NCBI GenBank assembly: GCA_009841635.1
Contig: VXLJ01000009.1
Span: forward strand, 18,812 to 82,811
Length of the DNA: 64,000 nucleotides
Source: Gammaproteobacteria bacterium
Lineage (GTDB): Bacteria > Pseudomonadota > Gammaproteobacteria > Pseudomonadales > Azotimanducaceae
Direction of reading: 5' to 3'
Made by a program: the position numbers and the translations under genes. Of this stretch, positions 14,512 to 23,339 are shown piece by piece (position 1 is the stretch's first letter; the number at the start of each line of letters is the position of its first letter). Below the pieces are notes generated by a model that searched no databases, had not been told where the DNA came from, and saw only the letters and a program-made list of their open reading frames with translations.

Positions 14512-17100
14512 TTAGTAGTCCCAGCTCCAAACAACGCCAGCAAACCTTGGATCGGTCAGGGTGGCGTCTTGATAGTAACCAGCATCCCAACCGTTTGATT
14601 CCAATTCCATGATGCCAATGTCGTTCAAGACATTTTCAACAAACGCTGACACGGACATTTTGCGATTGGCACTCCGCCAGCCTACCATCGCATCGAAGCG
14701 GCCGTACGAATCGAGCCGATCATTCGGGATATTGAAGATTCGATTGAATCGTTCACCGGTGAACGAGTATGTGACACCCCAATTGATGGTTGCGCCGCTA
14801 TTCAACATTCGTTGCCAGTCCGCTGACACAGACCATTTATTACGCGGCATATTGGGGAGTTCATTGCCTTTAAGCGCGAACTGTTCCCCTACCACACCCA
14901 TTCTTGTTAAGCCGGTTACAGGATCCGTGTAGCTGACGGTTTCAAACCGCTGGTTGGGATTCACCGGGTCTGATGAATAGACTTCGCCCAGCCGCGAGTT
15001 TTGCAGGGCGTAGTAGCCTCGAAGGGAAAAATTGTCGGTCACGATCCAAGTGCCTTCAATTTCGACACCTGTCAAGGACGTATCGGGCAAATTGTCGATG
15101 ACGAAAAGATCATAGATAAATGGTGAGAACTGTCGTACAAGAATCGGTTGCTGGTAGTTTTCGAAGTTGTACACGAACCCTGAAACCAGCATGCGCAACT
15201 TATCGTTGAACATGTCGGCTTTGTAACCGAGTTCAAGCGATAGCAAATCCTCGTCGTCGTAGGAGTCGTATTCGTCTGGTGCGCCAGGCGTGATGCCACC
15301 CGCTCGATAACCTGTAGCTACGCGACCATATAGCAAACGATCTTCGTCAGGCGAGTGCTCAAGCGAAACGTTCCAAGTCAGCTTTTGGAATTCTTCTTTT
15401 TGACCAGGATTGATTTCGTTGAAACGGGCCGGAATAACGAAGTCGTCTAGTGGATTCTCTTCCTCGAAATCGATAACTGCCCAAAGCGAATCTGTAAGAA
15501 CCTCTTTTTCATCATTGGTATAGCGAAGCCCAGCTGTCAATTGCCATTGGTCGTGTAACGAGAAACTCGTTTGCCCGTAGAACGCATAGGAATCCACGGT
15601 ACGTTCGTTAATGACGTCGATGAACTGATGCGAACCATCGGCCACATGCGAGTTGATGAAAACCCCTGGATTGCTCTCGTCAGGATAAAAAACGTCTGAG
15701 CCGAATATGAACTGTAGTGGAACGGCATCCGCGCTACTGACGTTCGCCGCCCGATTGGCGATATTGAACAATTTGTACTCGTTGTAAATTTCCTGGTCGA
15801 AGAGATATGCGCCCGCTAACGTCGAAACGTTGCCACTATCGAAAGTCAGTTGAAATTCGTGGGTTGTTAGTCGCACGTCAAATTTCGCTCGGATCGTGCA
15901 ATCATTGAAAGGACGACCAGCGGTTTCGGATAGGTAAGGGTCCTCTGCACTGCCACGAACACTTGACCCGTCACAATCTTGGTCTAGCAAACCAAATGCT
16001 AGATCAGAGGTGCCGAGGATGTACTTACCGGTCAAATTCTCAGAAAAGTCGTAACTGGCATGGATTGAAACGGCATCTCGCAGTACATCCGTGGTACCAC
16101 CGTTGTTCATATCAATGACGTTTTTGAGGTCGTCTGAGCCGTCTTTCGCCGGTGGGTAGATGCGAGGATAGAGATAGAACTGATTGCGTTCTTCACTAGG
16201 GCTGCCATCTTCCGGGTTGATATGGAACTCAACCCCTGTGTTGGGGTAGCGCACTGGCACCCGCAGTTCACTTGCTGAATCTTGTTCAAAACGCGCATAG
16301 CGAATATTCACGTCGATCGGACCGTCGGCATAGCGCAGTTGCGGCGCAATGTTGTAGTCGCCTCGACCACCCATATCAGGTCCGGATATGTTCTCCTGAT
16401 TGCCTTCTGCTTCTTGCCACTCTGCAGTTAAACGCAGCGCAATGGCGTCCGATAAAGGTTGATTGACAAAGCCATTGAGACGCCTGCCGTTAAACATGGC
16501 AACTTCTGCTAATACACCGACGTCAAACGCGCTTGGATCGGGTCGCTTATTTACGTAGTTGATCGCTCCTGCGATGGAATTTCTCCCATACAACGTGCCT
16601 TGCGGACCACGCAACACTTCAACGCGTTCCATGTCGTACAACGAACTTACGACGCCGTACGGCTCGTCAAAATACAGGTCGTTCGAGTATTGAGCGACGG
16701 CGACGTCACCCCCGACACCTCTATAGAGCGAGCCTATGCCGCGAATGGTGGCAGGGCTGTCGAGACCAAATTGCAAGCCAGGTACGCGCACTTCTAAATC
16801 TTTCAGGTTCGTCACCTGATAGTGCTCAAGCGTTTCCGCATCGAAGCTAGTCACTGAAACCGGTACTTCTAGGATTGATCGCTCTAAGCGTTCAGCCGTA
16901 ACAGTTACTTCTTCAAGTGCAAAGTCACCGGATTCCTCTTCATGTTCTTCGGCTAGCGCGGAACCTTGGATCGCGACTAAGAGAAATAATGTATTTACAC
17001 AGAGTGCGCGTATAGCAAGTTTTGAAAACAACTGGGTGAACCTAAAGCTGAAAAATGATGGTGAATTTGACAATTCTACAGTGAAAATTGTTCGACCCAC
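14512..17100 (-). CDS. TonB-dependent outer-membrane receptor 1
   Basis: 862 residues. A long N-terminal leader contains the hydrophobic signal core near residues 30-48, ending SALA-EE; a start at an internal TTG would shorten it. The TonB-box-like EEVTVTAER follows, then a plug domain (ATIRGIGS, FDEPYG, VEVLRGPQGTLYGRNSIAGA) and a 22-strand barrel ending in an aromatic residue (WSWDY). Such receptors import bulky ligands (iron chelates, cobalamin, glycans, lipids or terpenoid-like compounds) with energy from TonB-ExbBD. It is first in a minus-strand series with PhyH-HEAT, CMD, hydratase and the B1/A1 exporter. The ligand is unknown. The AT-rich upstream region probably holds its promoter. 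Confidence 0.93.
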   Translation of the reverse strand: MGRTIFTVELSNSPSFFSFRFTQLFSKLAIRALCVNTLFLLVAIQGSALAEEHEEESGDFALEEVTVTAERLERSILEVPVSVTSFDAETLEHYQVTNLKDLEVRVPGLQFGLDSPATIRGIGSLYRGVGGDVAVAQYSNDLYFDEPYGVVSSLYDMERVEVLRGPQGTLYGRNSIAGAINYVNKRPDPSAFDVGVLAEVAMFNGRRLNGFVNQPLSDAIALRLTAEWQEAEGNQENISGPDMGGRGDYNIAPQLRYADGPIDVNIRYARFEQDSASELRVPVRYPNTGVEFHINPEDGSPSEERNQFYLYPRIYPPAKDGSDDLKNVIDMNNGGTTDVLRDAVSIHASYDFSENLTGKYILGTSDLAFGLLDQDCDGSSVRGSAEDPYLSETAGRPFNDCTIRAKFDVRLTTHEFQLTFDSGNVSTLAGAYLFDQEIYNEYKLFNIANRAANVSSADAVPLQFIFGSDVFYPDESNPGVFINSHVADGSHQFIDVINERTVDSYAFYGQTSFSLHDQWQLTAGLRYTNDEKEVLTDSLWAVIDFEEENPLDDFVIPARFNEINPGQKEEFQKLTWNVSLEHSPDEDRLLYGRVATGYRAGGITPGAPDEYDSYDDEDLLSLELGYKADMFNDKLRMLVSGFVYNFENYQQPILVRQFSPFIYDLFVIDNLPDTSLTGVEIEGTWIVTDNFSLRGYYALQNSRLGEVYSSDPVNPNQRFETVSYTDPVTGLTRMGVVGEQFALKGNELPNMPRNKWSVSADWQRMLNSGATINWGVTYSFTGERFNRIFNIPNDRLDSYGRFDAMVGWRSANRKMSVSAFVENVLNDIGIMELESNGWDAGYYQDATLTDPRFAGVVWSWDY

Positions 17101-17449
17101 AGTAAGGGTTACAGCGAAATTAGACCTATAGATGTAACTTCCTGAGTGTTGTGAGTCTATCTATTAGATAGTAAAGATCATTCTTCGAAGTCCTTCGTTA
17201 AGACAAAGGTTTCAAGAATCGAATACGTTCGACATCAAAGCTAAATATGAGTACGGTAGGCGGTGATGCAAGTTAGAATTTATACAAGAACCGTAATTTC
17301 GGACTACAAGAAAATGAGTAATTTTTTCAAGTGTAAAAATTTACTCACGCTTAAGCGCTACTACTCATTATTCATACAAATGTTACTTTTTGCCAATTAA
17401 AAAACAGATAAAGAAAAAATCTAATTATCAGCCGATTGTTATCGGAGAT
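17101..17449. other. AT-rich non-coding region upstream of TonB receptor 1
   Basis: About 350 bases without a credible gene and clearly AT-richer than the surroundings. It holds the likely promoter of TonB receptor 1, a 6-bp hairpin CTATCT/AGATAG at 17157-17171, the long inverted repeat at 17316-17346, and a hairpin CCGAT/ATCGG at 17432-17445 just past the stop of the exonuclease gene. The last is followed by a T-rich stretch on the minus strand and may be a weak terminator. Confidence 0.5.
17316..17346. repeat. AT-rich inverted repeat
   Basis: GAGTAATTTTTT (17316-17327) faces AAAAATTTACTC (17335-17346), complementary apart from one mismatch, with a 7-base spacer. Either strand would form a stem ending in runs of A/T, so it could be a bidirectional terminator or an operator. 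Confidence 0.4.
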
Positions 17450-18631
17450 TTATTGCTTGAAATTATCAATCTCCCTAAGAAATTGCTCAGCGGATACAAC
17501 GGGAACGTCATAACCCCTAGCTATTTTAGCTTTTCCTGAAAAGCTGGTTACGTCAGCTGCAACTAGCAGACTCAGTGATTTCGTTACATTATTTTTAGCT
17601 ATTAATCCTCTACTTTCAGCGATCTTAGACATCGAAATTTTATCGAGCATTCCTTGGCCTGAGCCAGTAAAGCAAACGGTCATACCTAGACGTAATTTAA
17701 AAGTAGCTCCACTGGTTGTGTTTGGCTTGTATTCGATATCGAGCGAAGATGCTAGTTTTGTGAGCATTTGCGTTTCAAAATCGGATAGTTGTCCATCGCG
17801 CTCGGCAGCTGCACAAGCTCTGTCGAATAAGAGGTTACGTTGTTCTTCCGCCTCTTCTTCGCTTAACCCAAGTTCCTTACGCAGTGCTTCAAGCTCCAGT
17901 TTTTCTGAGGAAGAGAGTTCGCCGTTATCTAGTGCAAGGTTTAGTGCATAGCGATAGTCTCTTTTTGGGTCCTGCCAAGGTGACCTTGCAATTCGTTTAA
18001 TGTCTGAACCCAGAACCGTGTTTTCGCGTCGAAGCGTCCTGATTACCACGTCACTGCTGTCTACTACGCATCGAGCGACGGTCTTTTTTGCCAGATCGTT
18101 TACTTTATCTCTTGATTCTTTCAGGAACACCCTCAATAAGCCAGCTGTAGCACGCGCGTCAGTGAGCGCACGGTGTGCCTCTTCAAGATTAACGCCTAAT
18201 TCGCGACATGCTTTTTTTAACTTTAATCCACCAGATAATTGAAGTGTGCAAACAGGATTACCAGGTCTGAAAGTTGCTTTTATCCTAGAAAATTCTTGCT
18301 CTAATATTCTCATATCGAAATGCTGATTATGTGCAACCAAGTATGCACTATTCAATCTCTTAGCTACTGCGGGGGCGATCTCCTCGAACGTTGGTGCGGC
18401 TTCGAGAATTGATGGCGTCAACTTGTGAATGCGGGTAACATCATTAGGAATGTCTCGTTCAGGATTAACTAAAGTGTCGTACTCTTCTATTGTTTCAAGG
18501 GTTTCATAATCTATTGTGATGATTGAAATTTCTACAATGCGATCAGCCTTAGCGAAGCCAGTTGTCTCTACGTCCAATACAGCATACGGAGTAGGTGCTA
18601 TATTCGTTATTCTTGTCTTTGGATTTCTCAT
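17450..18631 (-). CDS. DnaQ-type 3'-5' exonuclease with C-terminal BRCT domain
   Basis: 393 residues. The N-terminal DEDDh exonuclease has Asp20 and Glu22 (DVETTG), Asp106 (HNQHFD), and His153/Asp158 (HRALTDA). The middle region (about 215-300) has two acidic helical segments (NGELSSSEKLELEALRKEL and ERDGQLSDFETQMLTKLA) reminiscent of TerB-like or EF-hand pairs. Residues about 315-390 form a BRCT domain (GMTVCFTGSG, then AESRGLIAKNNVTKSLSLLV), as in DNA ligase and DinG/DnaQ-like repair proteins. The gene probably acts on DNA in repair or defence. It has a lower GC content and different codon use from its neighbours, suggesting transfer. Confidence 0.85.
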   Translation of the reverse strand: MRNPKTRITNIAPTPYAVLDVETTGFAKADRIVEISIITIDYETLETIEEYDTLVNPERDIPNDVTRIHKLTPSILEAAPTFEEIAPAVAKRLNSAYLVAHNQHFDMRILEQEFSRIKATFRPGNPVCTLQLSGGLKLKKACRELGVNLEEAHRALTDARATAGLLRVFLKESRDKVNDLAKKTVARCVVDSSDVVIRTLRRENTVLGSDIKRIARSPWQDPKRDYRYALNLALDNGELSSSEKLELEALRKELGLSEEEAEEQRNLLFDRACAAAERDGQLSDFETQMLTKLASSLDIEYKPNTTSGATFKLRLGMTVCFTGSGQGMLDKISMSKIAESRGLIAKNNVTKSLSLLVAADVTSFSGKAKIARGYDVPVVSAEQFLREIDNFKQ

Positions 18632-18857
18632 GCGGTTTTTATATGAAACGGATCTATTATTTTATATCTAGCGATAATACTTACATGCGGTGATTAAGTG
18701 GATTCTGTGGTAGATTGATCACTATTTTTAGCGTCGGGTTGGCATTTTTGTAAAGTGTTGGGAGTTTCTTAAAGTAGGTTCTTAACTAGCGTTTGAGGAA
18801 ATCGTTTATATTGGGGTAAATGATGTGCAACAGGTGCAAAATTCGGACAGCTAAAAG

Positions 18858-20429
18858 CTAAGAGCGAAGTATTTCTTGGGCCGCATTTCGGCCGGGAATG
18901 CCGCTAACACCCCCTCCCGGGTGCGCGCCTGCACCGCAATGAAATAAGCCACGCAACATTCCCTTATATGAGGCATACCCCGATAAAGGTCGATTTACCC
19001 ATATTTGACTAGGGATATGCGCACCGTGAAAAATGTCGCCGCCCGGCAAATGAAAACGGCGTTTGAGATCCAGTGGGGTCAATATCTGTCGCGCGATGAC
19101 AGAGCTGCTGAAATTCGGTGCGAATTTGTCAATGGTTTGGAACACTGAATCGGCCGCAAGTTCACGATGCTTGTCCCAGTCGCGTGCGTACGGGAAATAT
19201 TGACAAAACAGACTCGCTACATGCTTGCCTGGTGGTACAAGTGTTGAATCAACGGTTGACGGAATGACCATTTCAATGACTGGCGCAAGCGACCAGCGAC
19301 CCTGCCGGGCGTCAAGATACGCTTGTTCCATATATTCAAGCGAGGGTCCTATCACAATGCCTGCACGATGATGTTCTGCTTCGCTTGTACTTGGTTTGCA
19401 GGTAAATTGCGGGAGATCTGAGAGTGCTACATTGATGCGCAATACAGCGGATTCTGTACGAGTGACAGCTATACGACGCCGTTGTTCACTATCTAAATAG
19501 TCACGATCGATCAAGTCACAGTAAAGTTGCTTCGGCGCGCAATTTGCTGCAACCACTTTAGCGTCATAGATCGAACCGTCCCTCGTCAAAACTCCGCAAA
19601 CTCGACCGTTTTGAATCAGTACTTTAGAGACTTCGGCGTTAGTTTCAACATGCACACCTAGTTTTTGCGCTTGTCGCAACATGGCTTGAGTGATCGCTCC
19701 CATACCACCGATTGGGTGCCCCCATGCACCATACTGACTCGCGACTTCGCCTAAAGCATGATGCAAGAGGCCATAGGCTGTGCCAGGAGTGTGTAAAGAT
19801 GCATAGTTGCCAACCAGCGCATCGAAGGCTAAAGCTGCTTTAACGTGAGTGTTCTCAAAATAGAGGTCAAGTAGGTCAGCGATAGGCAGCGTGAATAAAT
19901 CGACCAAGTTCCTGCGCCGGATCGAATTGAGCTTTAAGAAATCTCTACCTAGCCGCAGGAGTTTTAGCCACTCTCGAGGATGGTATCCGAACTTTGGTGG
20001 CGTTTCGTGTAGGTAATTCCTTACGAAATCACCTACATCTCGCAACATCGCACGGAAAGCTGGCAATGCATCCGCATCGTGAGCAGAAAAGTTAGCGAAT
20101 TGATGCGTATCACGTTCAAGGTCGTTAAAAATCGACAAACTACGGTCGTCAGCTAGCGGCAGAAAATTTGCCATCGAGCGCGGTACGATTTCCAAGCCAT
20201 GCTCGTGTAATTGCAAATCCTCGATGATTGTCGGGTCTAGCAGACCAACGGTGTAGCTAGCGGTTGAGTTTCGAAAGCCAGGGTGGAACTCCTCCGTAAC
20301 CGCCGCGCCACCAACGATGCCACGCCTTTCCAATACCAGTACACGTTGCCCCGCGGCCGCTAAATAGCAAGCGCAAACTAGGCCGTTGTGTCCAGCACCT
20401 ATTAGGATTGCATCGTATGGCGTTGTCAT
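18858..20429 (-). CDS. PYROXD2/phytoene-dehydrogenase-like FAD oxidoreductase
   Basis: 523 residues. The N-terminal Rossmann motif is ILIGAGHNGLVCACYLAAAG with the acidic ERRGIVGGAA; the C-terminus has the family end FHCGAGAHPGGGVSGIPG. This combination is that of PYROXD2-like proteins in the CrtI/phytoene desaturase superfamily, FAD enzymes that oxidise isoprenoid or lipid-like substrates. The gene stands alone on the minus strand, with a 206-base gap upstream and a 226-base AT-rich gap downstream. A carotenoid pathway is not supported: no phytoene synthase gene is in the window. Confidence 0.85.
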   Translation of the reverse strand: MTTPYDAILIGAGHNGLVCACYLAAAGQRVLVLERRGIVGGAAVTEEFHPGFRNSTASYTVGLLDPTIIEDLQLHEHGLEIVPRSMANFLPLADDRSLSIFNDLERDTHQFANFSAHDADALPAFRAMLRDVGDFVRNYLHETPPKFGYHPREWLKLLRLGRDFLKLNSIRRRNLVDLFTLPIADLLDLYFENTHVKAALAFDALVGNYASLHTPGTAYGLLHHALGEVASQYGAWGHPIGGMGAITQAMLRQAQKLGVHVETNAEVSKVLIQNGRVCGVLTRDGSIYDAKVVAANCAPKQLYCDLIDRDYLDSEQRRRIAVTRTESAVLRINVALSDLPQFTCKPSTSEAEHHRAGIVIGPSLEYMEQAYLDARQGRWSLAPVIEMVIPSTVDSTLVPPGKHVASLFCQYFPYARDWDKHRELAADSVFQTIDKFAPNFSSSVIARQILTPLDLKRRFHLPGGDIFHGAHIPSQIWVNRPLSGYASYKGMLRGLFHCGAGAHPGGGVSGIPGRNAAQEILRS

Positions 20430-20635
20430 TTAGTCGTCGTCGGTGCGTGCAGGCTTGCACGGAGCATTGAAATTGGCGTGGTTTGGTGGCGAGAATTTAA
20501 CCAACCATGGCGTAGAGTTTGGCCATTCAGTCGATAGTGCGATCGAAGTATCGATTACCGCAGATTCTGACTGAGCTCCCACAGCCGAGCTAGCTGCGAT
20601 AGCGAACGCAGACTTTGGTCAAACCAACAATCTGG

Positions 20636-21040
20636 CTATCTCCGATGAAAACGTCTCTTTCGATGACCTATCGTTATCAGAATCGGCGGGTCGTGTTTTG
20701 CAATTAGGTAAATATTTGATTTATCTGCTAGTTGGGCGTACTTTGAGCCTAATGCCTTTGCTAGTTCCCGACGGCTTTTCTGATCGAGAGATATGGAATA
20801 AGTGCGTTCAGTATCGTCTTCGATTCCACCATACCACTTTGGGCTGGCTTTAGTAGGATAACTGCGGCCGAATAGCAGCACGGCAACGAGAATTTCTAAT
20901 TTAATGCCACGCTGTTGAATTCGCTTTTCGGCATGCCGGCTAAGTGCAATATACTCGAAAGCCTGCAGTCTTTTTAGTGCTCGTCCATTGAGCTTTAGAG
21001 CTGAGCCAAAGACGTCGCGTATTACCTCTCTTAATCTCAT
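20636..21040 (-). CDS. Small DUF4258-like protein
   Basis: 134 residues, basic. The segment ALSRHAEKRIQQRGIKLE resembles the RHAxxRxxxRGI motif of DUF4258, a small domain found in toxin-like and mobile-element-associated proteins. The C-terminal part (KSNIYLIAKHDPPILITIGHRKRR) would be the matching strand region. No obvious antitoxin gene is adjacent. The composition is AT-richer than the exporter genes. I am moderately sure it is a real gene and only weakly sure of the family. Confidence 0.6.
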   Translation of the reverse strand: MRLREVIRDVFGSALKLNGRALKRLQAFEYIALSRHAEKRIQQRGIKLEILVAVLLFGRSYPTKASPKWYGGIEDDTERTYSISLDQKSRRELAKALGSKYAQLADKSNIYLIAKHDPPILITIGHRKRRFHRR

Positions 21041-21184
21041 TGGTCAAGAATTTGCCGGACCCACTCATTTCATGAAGACCACAAAATCATAGATAGGCGT
21101 GTTCCGCATCATTTTCACTTTCAATGTGCGAGTAGAAATCTGATAAACGGATCGTTTAGCCAATGACCGAATCCAAAAATTCAC

Positions 21185-23197
21185 TCAGTCTTCTAGTTGC
21201 TCAATCGTCTGTAAATTAACGTATTCGGCGTACTTTTGATCGAGTTCTATTAATTCGCTGTGGCTTCCTTGTTCCACAACATGACCGTCTTCCAGAAACA
21301 GGATTAAGTCGGCGGTTTGAATGGTTGACAAACGGTGCGCAATGATGAACACCATGCGGTTACTTTTAGCGACGTCGAGGGATTGAATCAACGCTTGTTC
21401 CGTCGCTGGGTCGAGAGCGGCGGTAGGCTCGTCCAATATCAGTATTGGCGAGTCGCAGATTAGCGCTCGAGCGATGCTTAGTCGTTGCTTTTGACCGACT
21501 GATAGGTTGGCACCATTGGCACCCAACATGGTGTCCTTGCCTTGAGGCAAATCATCGATAAATTCACTTACGCCACTCAATTCGAAAGCTCGTTGCACAC
21601 TTTCGGCGTTTGCCTTGGGATTCCCTAACGCTGCATTTTCGAGCACTGTTTGCGAAAACATCGTGTGTTCTTGAAAGACATGGGTGACATGCCGTCGTAA
21701 GTCGCCAATGTCGTATTCGGTAAGGGGGCGATCGTTAAGTCGAATCGTGCCACTGTTAGGCTCAAGAAATCGAGGGAGCATGTAGACGAGCGTGGTTTTA
21801 CCCGCGCCAGTTGGGCCCACAAGTGCGATGGTCTGTCCTGCTTCCGCTGAAAAACTCGCCGCCGCGAGTGCCGGTTCGGCATCGCCGTAGTTGAAGCCAA
21901 CGTCTTGAAACTCGATCTTCTCCAATCTTGTAGGAAATGGTGTATTGCCAGAGAGCGTGTCGTCGCTGGGCAAATCAAGATAGAAAAGGACGCGTCGAAC
22001 CCCAGCGACGTTGTGCTGCAAGTCGATCCAGAGTCGCCCGAACGTTATCGACGTACCAGCGATCGTGCCGAATAGCGCGAACATGACCACCATGTCGCCG
22101 GGCAACAGTTCGCCTTGAATGATCCGCTGGGAGACCAGGAGCACCATCCACAGCCACATGAGTGCGAGGGCACCACCGGCAGTCAATGTATCTATGCCAA
22201 TATTGACCAAGACAACTCGACGAAAGCGACGAAATGATTCGCGGCTTGCCTCTGCAAAGTTCTTTCGTTCTCGATTCCCAGCACCATGACTTTGCACCGC
22301 TGCGATATTGCTCATGTTTTCTTCGATGCGATTGGTGGTCGCTGTACCCGCACCACGACTTTGTTGGCTTGCTCGACGGGCATATTGCACGAGCGGCACG
22401 GTAAATAACAGCGACAACGGCATGGTGGCCAAGCCCAACCAGACCAATTCGGGAATGGTGGCGCCGTAGCTGTACTCCATGACGGCTAAGGCTGTGAACG
22501 CGCCAAGCAACGCAATAACAGGCATCAGCGTAATGTCGAAGCAAACGCCTTGGATCGCGGGTGCGTCGTACATTGTTCGATACACGCTATCGCCAATTCG
22601 CTGATCGTCAAGCGTGCGCATGGGTAGGCGGAGCAACCTCTCAAAAAGGTCAGTTCGCAATAAATTGGTGACACGTTGCACAAGGCGGATATTGCAAAGT
22701 AAGTCGCCGAATCCCCATATGCCGCCGCTCATCGACCAGCCTGCACTGATCATGTTTTCCGATTGGGTCGCGGTGTCTTCACCTTGAGCCATAAATGCGA
22801 AGTGACCCTCCCCACCGCCCGCACCCGCGCCAAAAAGCACGACCAGGACCACCAGAAAAGCGAGCGTCGCGAGCAGTAACGAAAGCGGGTCAAGTCCGGT
22901 CGTTGCATCGACGAATGGTTGGATATACGGTGGGAACTGCGCCGCCGACGCGTCATACGGATTACCCAAAATGACATAGTCAGCCAAGATCTTTAGCACC
23001 CAAGTCGTGACCAATGCTGGGACGAAGCTGCCTAGCATCAGAAAGAACTTAAGGATGAAGAGATTGCGTGCCGGCCAAATGTAACTCAATGCGCGCTTGA
23101 GAATGACCATGACCTCGCGTGTATTAAGGTCTGTGTCCAGATCGATACGATCGTCAAAACGCTCCGGCGTTGAACCGTGTTGGGAGGCGAGGGTCAT
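21185..23197 (-). CDS. ABC exporter half A2 (TMD-NBD)
   Basis: 670 residues, the same architecture as A1 and A3. It shares the N-terminal FDDRIDL..DL.T.E leader with A3, so these two are closer relatives. A-type landmarks: GEDTATQSEN (139-148), GGIWG (158-162), TLDDQRIGDSVYR and MYDAPAI; then Walker A GPTGAGKT, signature LSVGQ, Walker B ILILDE, H-loop AHRLSTI. Its likely partner is B2 (25593-27536), but two opposite-strand dioxygenase genes lie between them, unlike the directly adjacent pairs B1/A1 and B3/A3. It is divergent from the PhyH gene at 23340. A 5-bp hairpin AAACG/CGTTT (21145-21157) follows its stop. Confidence 0.91.
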   Translation of the reverse strand: MTLASQHGSTPERFDDRIDLDTDLNTREVMVILKRALSYIWPARNLFILKFFLMLGSFVPALVTTWVLKILADYVILGNPYDASAAQFPPYIQPFVDATTGLDPLSLLLATLAFLVVLVVLFGAGAGGGEGHFAFMAQGEDTATQSENMISAGWSMSGGIWGFGDLLCNIRLVQRVTNLLRTDLFERLLRLPMRTLDDQRIGDSVYRTMYDAPAIQGVCFDITLMPVIALLGAFTALAVMEYSYGATIPELVWLGLATMPLSLLFTVPLVQYARRASQQSRGAGTATTNRIEENMSNIAAVQSHGAGNRERKNFAEASRESFRRFRRVVLVNIGIDTLTAGGALALMWLWMVLLVSQRIIQGELLPGDMVVMFALFGTIAGTSITFGRLWIDLQHNVAGVRRVLFYLDLPSDDTLSGNTPFPTRLEKIEFQDVGFNYGDAEPALAAASFSAEAGQTIALVGPTGAGKTTLVYMLPRFLEPNSGTIRLNDRPLTEYDIGDLRRHVTHVFQEHTMFSQTVLENAALGNPKANAESVQRAFELSGVSEFIDDLPQGKDTMLGANGANLSVGQKQRLSIARALICDSPILILDEPTAALDPATEQALIQSLDVAKSNRMVFIIAHRLSTIQTADLILFLEDGHVVEQGSHSELIELDQKYAEYVNLQTIEQLED

Positions 23198-23281
23198 TAG
23201 ATCGTCTTGGACAGCTCTTTGCTAGTGCAAGTCAGTTGGACAGGCTGTAAAAGGATATTGTGGTGTACGCCGCATTAACAT

Positions 23282-23293
23282 TTCATGCATGAA
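23282..23293. promoter_or_regulatory. 12-bp palindrome between divergent A2 and PhyH genes
   Basis: TTCATGCATGAA is a perfect palindrome in the 142-base divergent region, 46 bases before the PhyH start. It is a plausible operator controlling both directions; no regulator is assigned. Confidence 0.35.
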
Positions 23294-23339
23294 TGAACCC
23301 GCAATGTTCAAAGCTCGAAACCGCCTGTACGTGATCTAA

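Noticed and set aside
18858-20429. Annotation as carotenoid phytoene desaturase
   Set aside because: The C-terminal motif fits PYROXD2-like proteins and no other carotenoid gene is in the window.
20430-20635. Possible gene remnant or small RNA between the PYROXD2-like and DUF4258-like genes
   Set aside because: Only short broken frames and a weak GTGCA/TGCAC stem are present; nothing can be supported.
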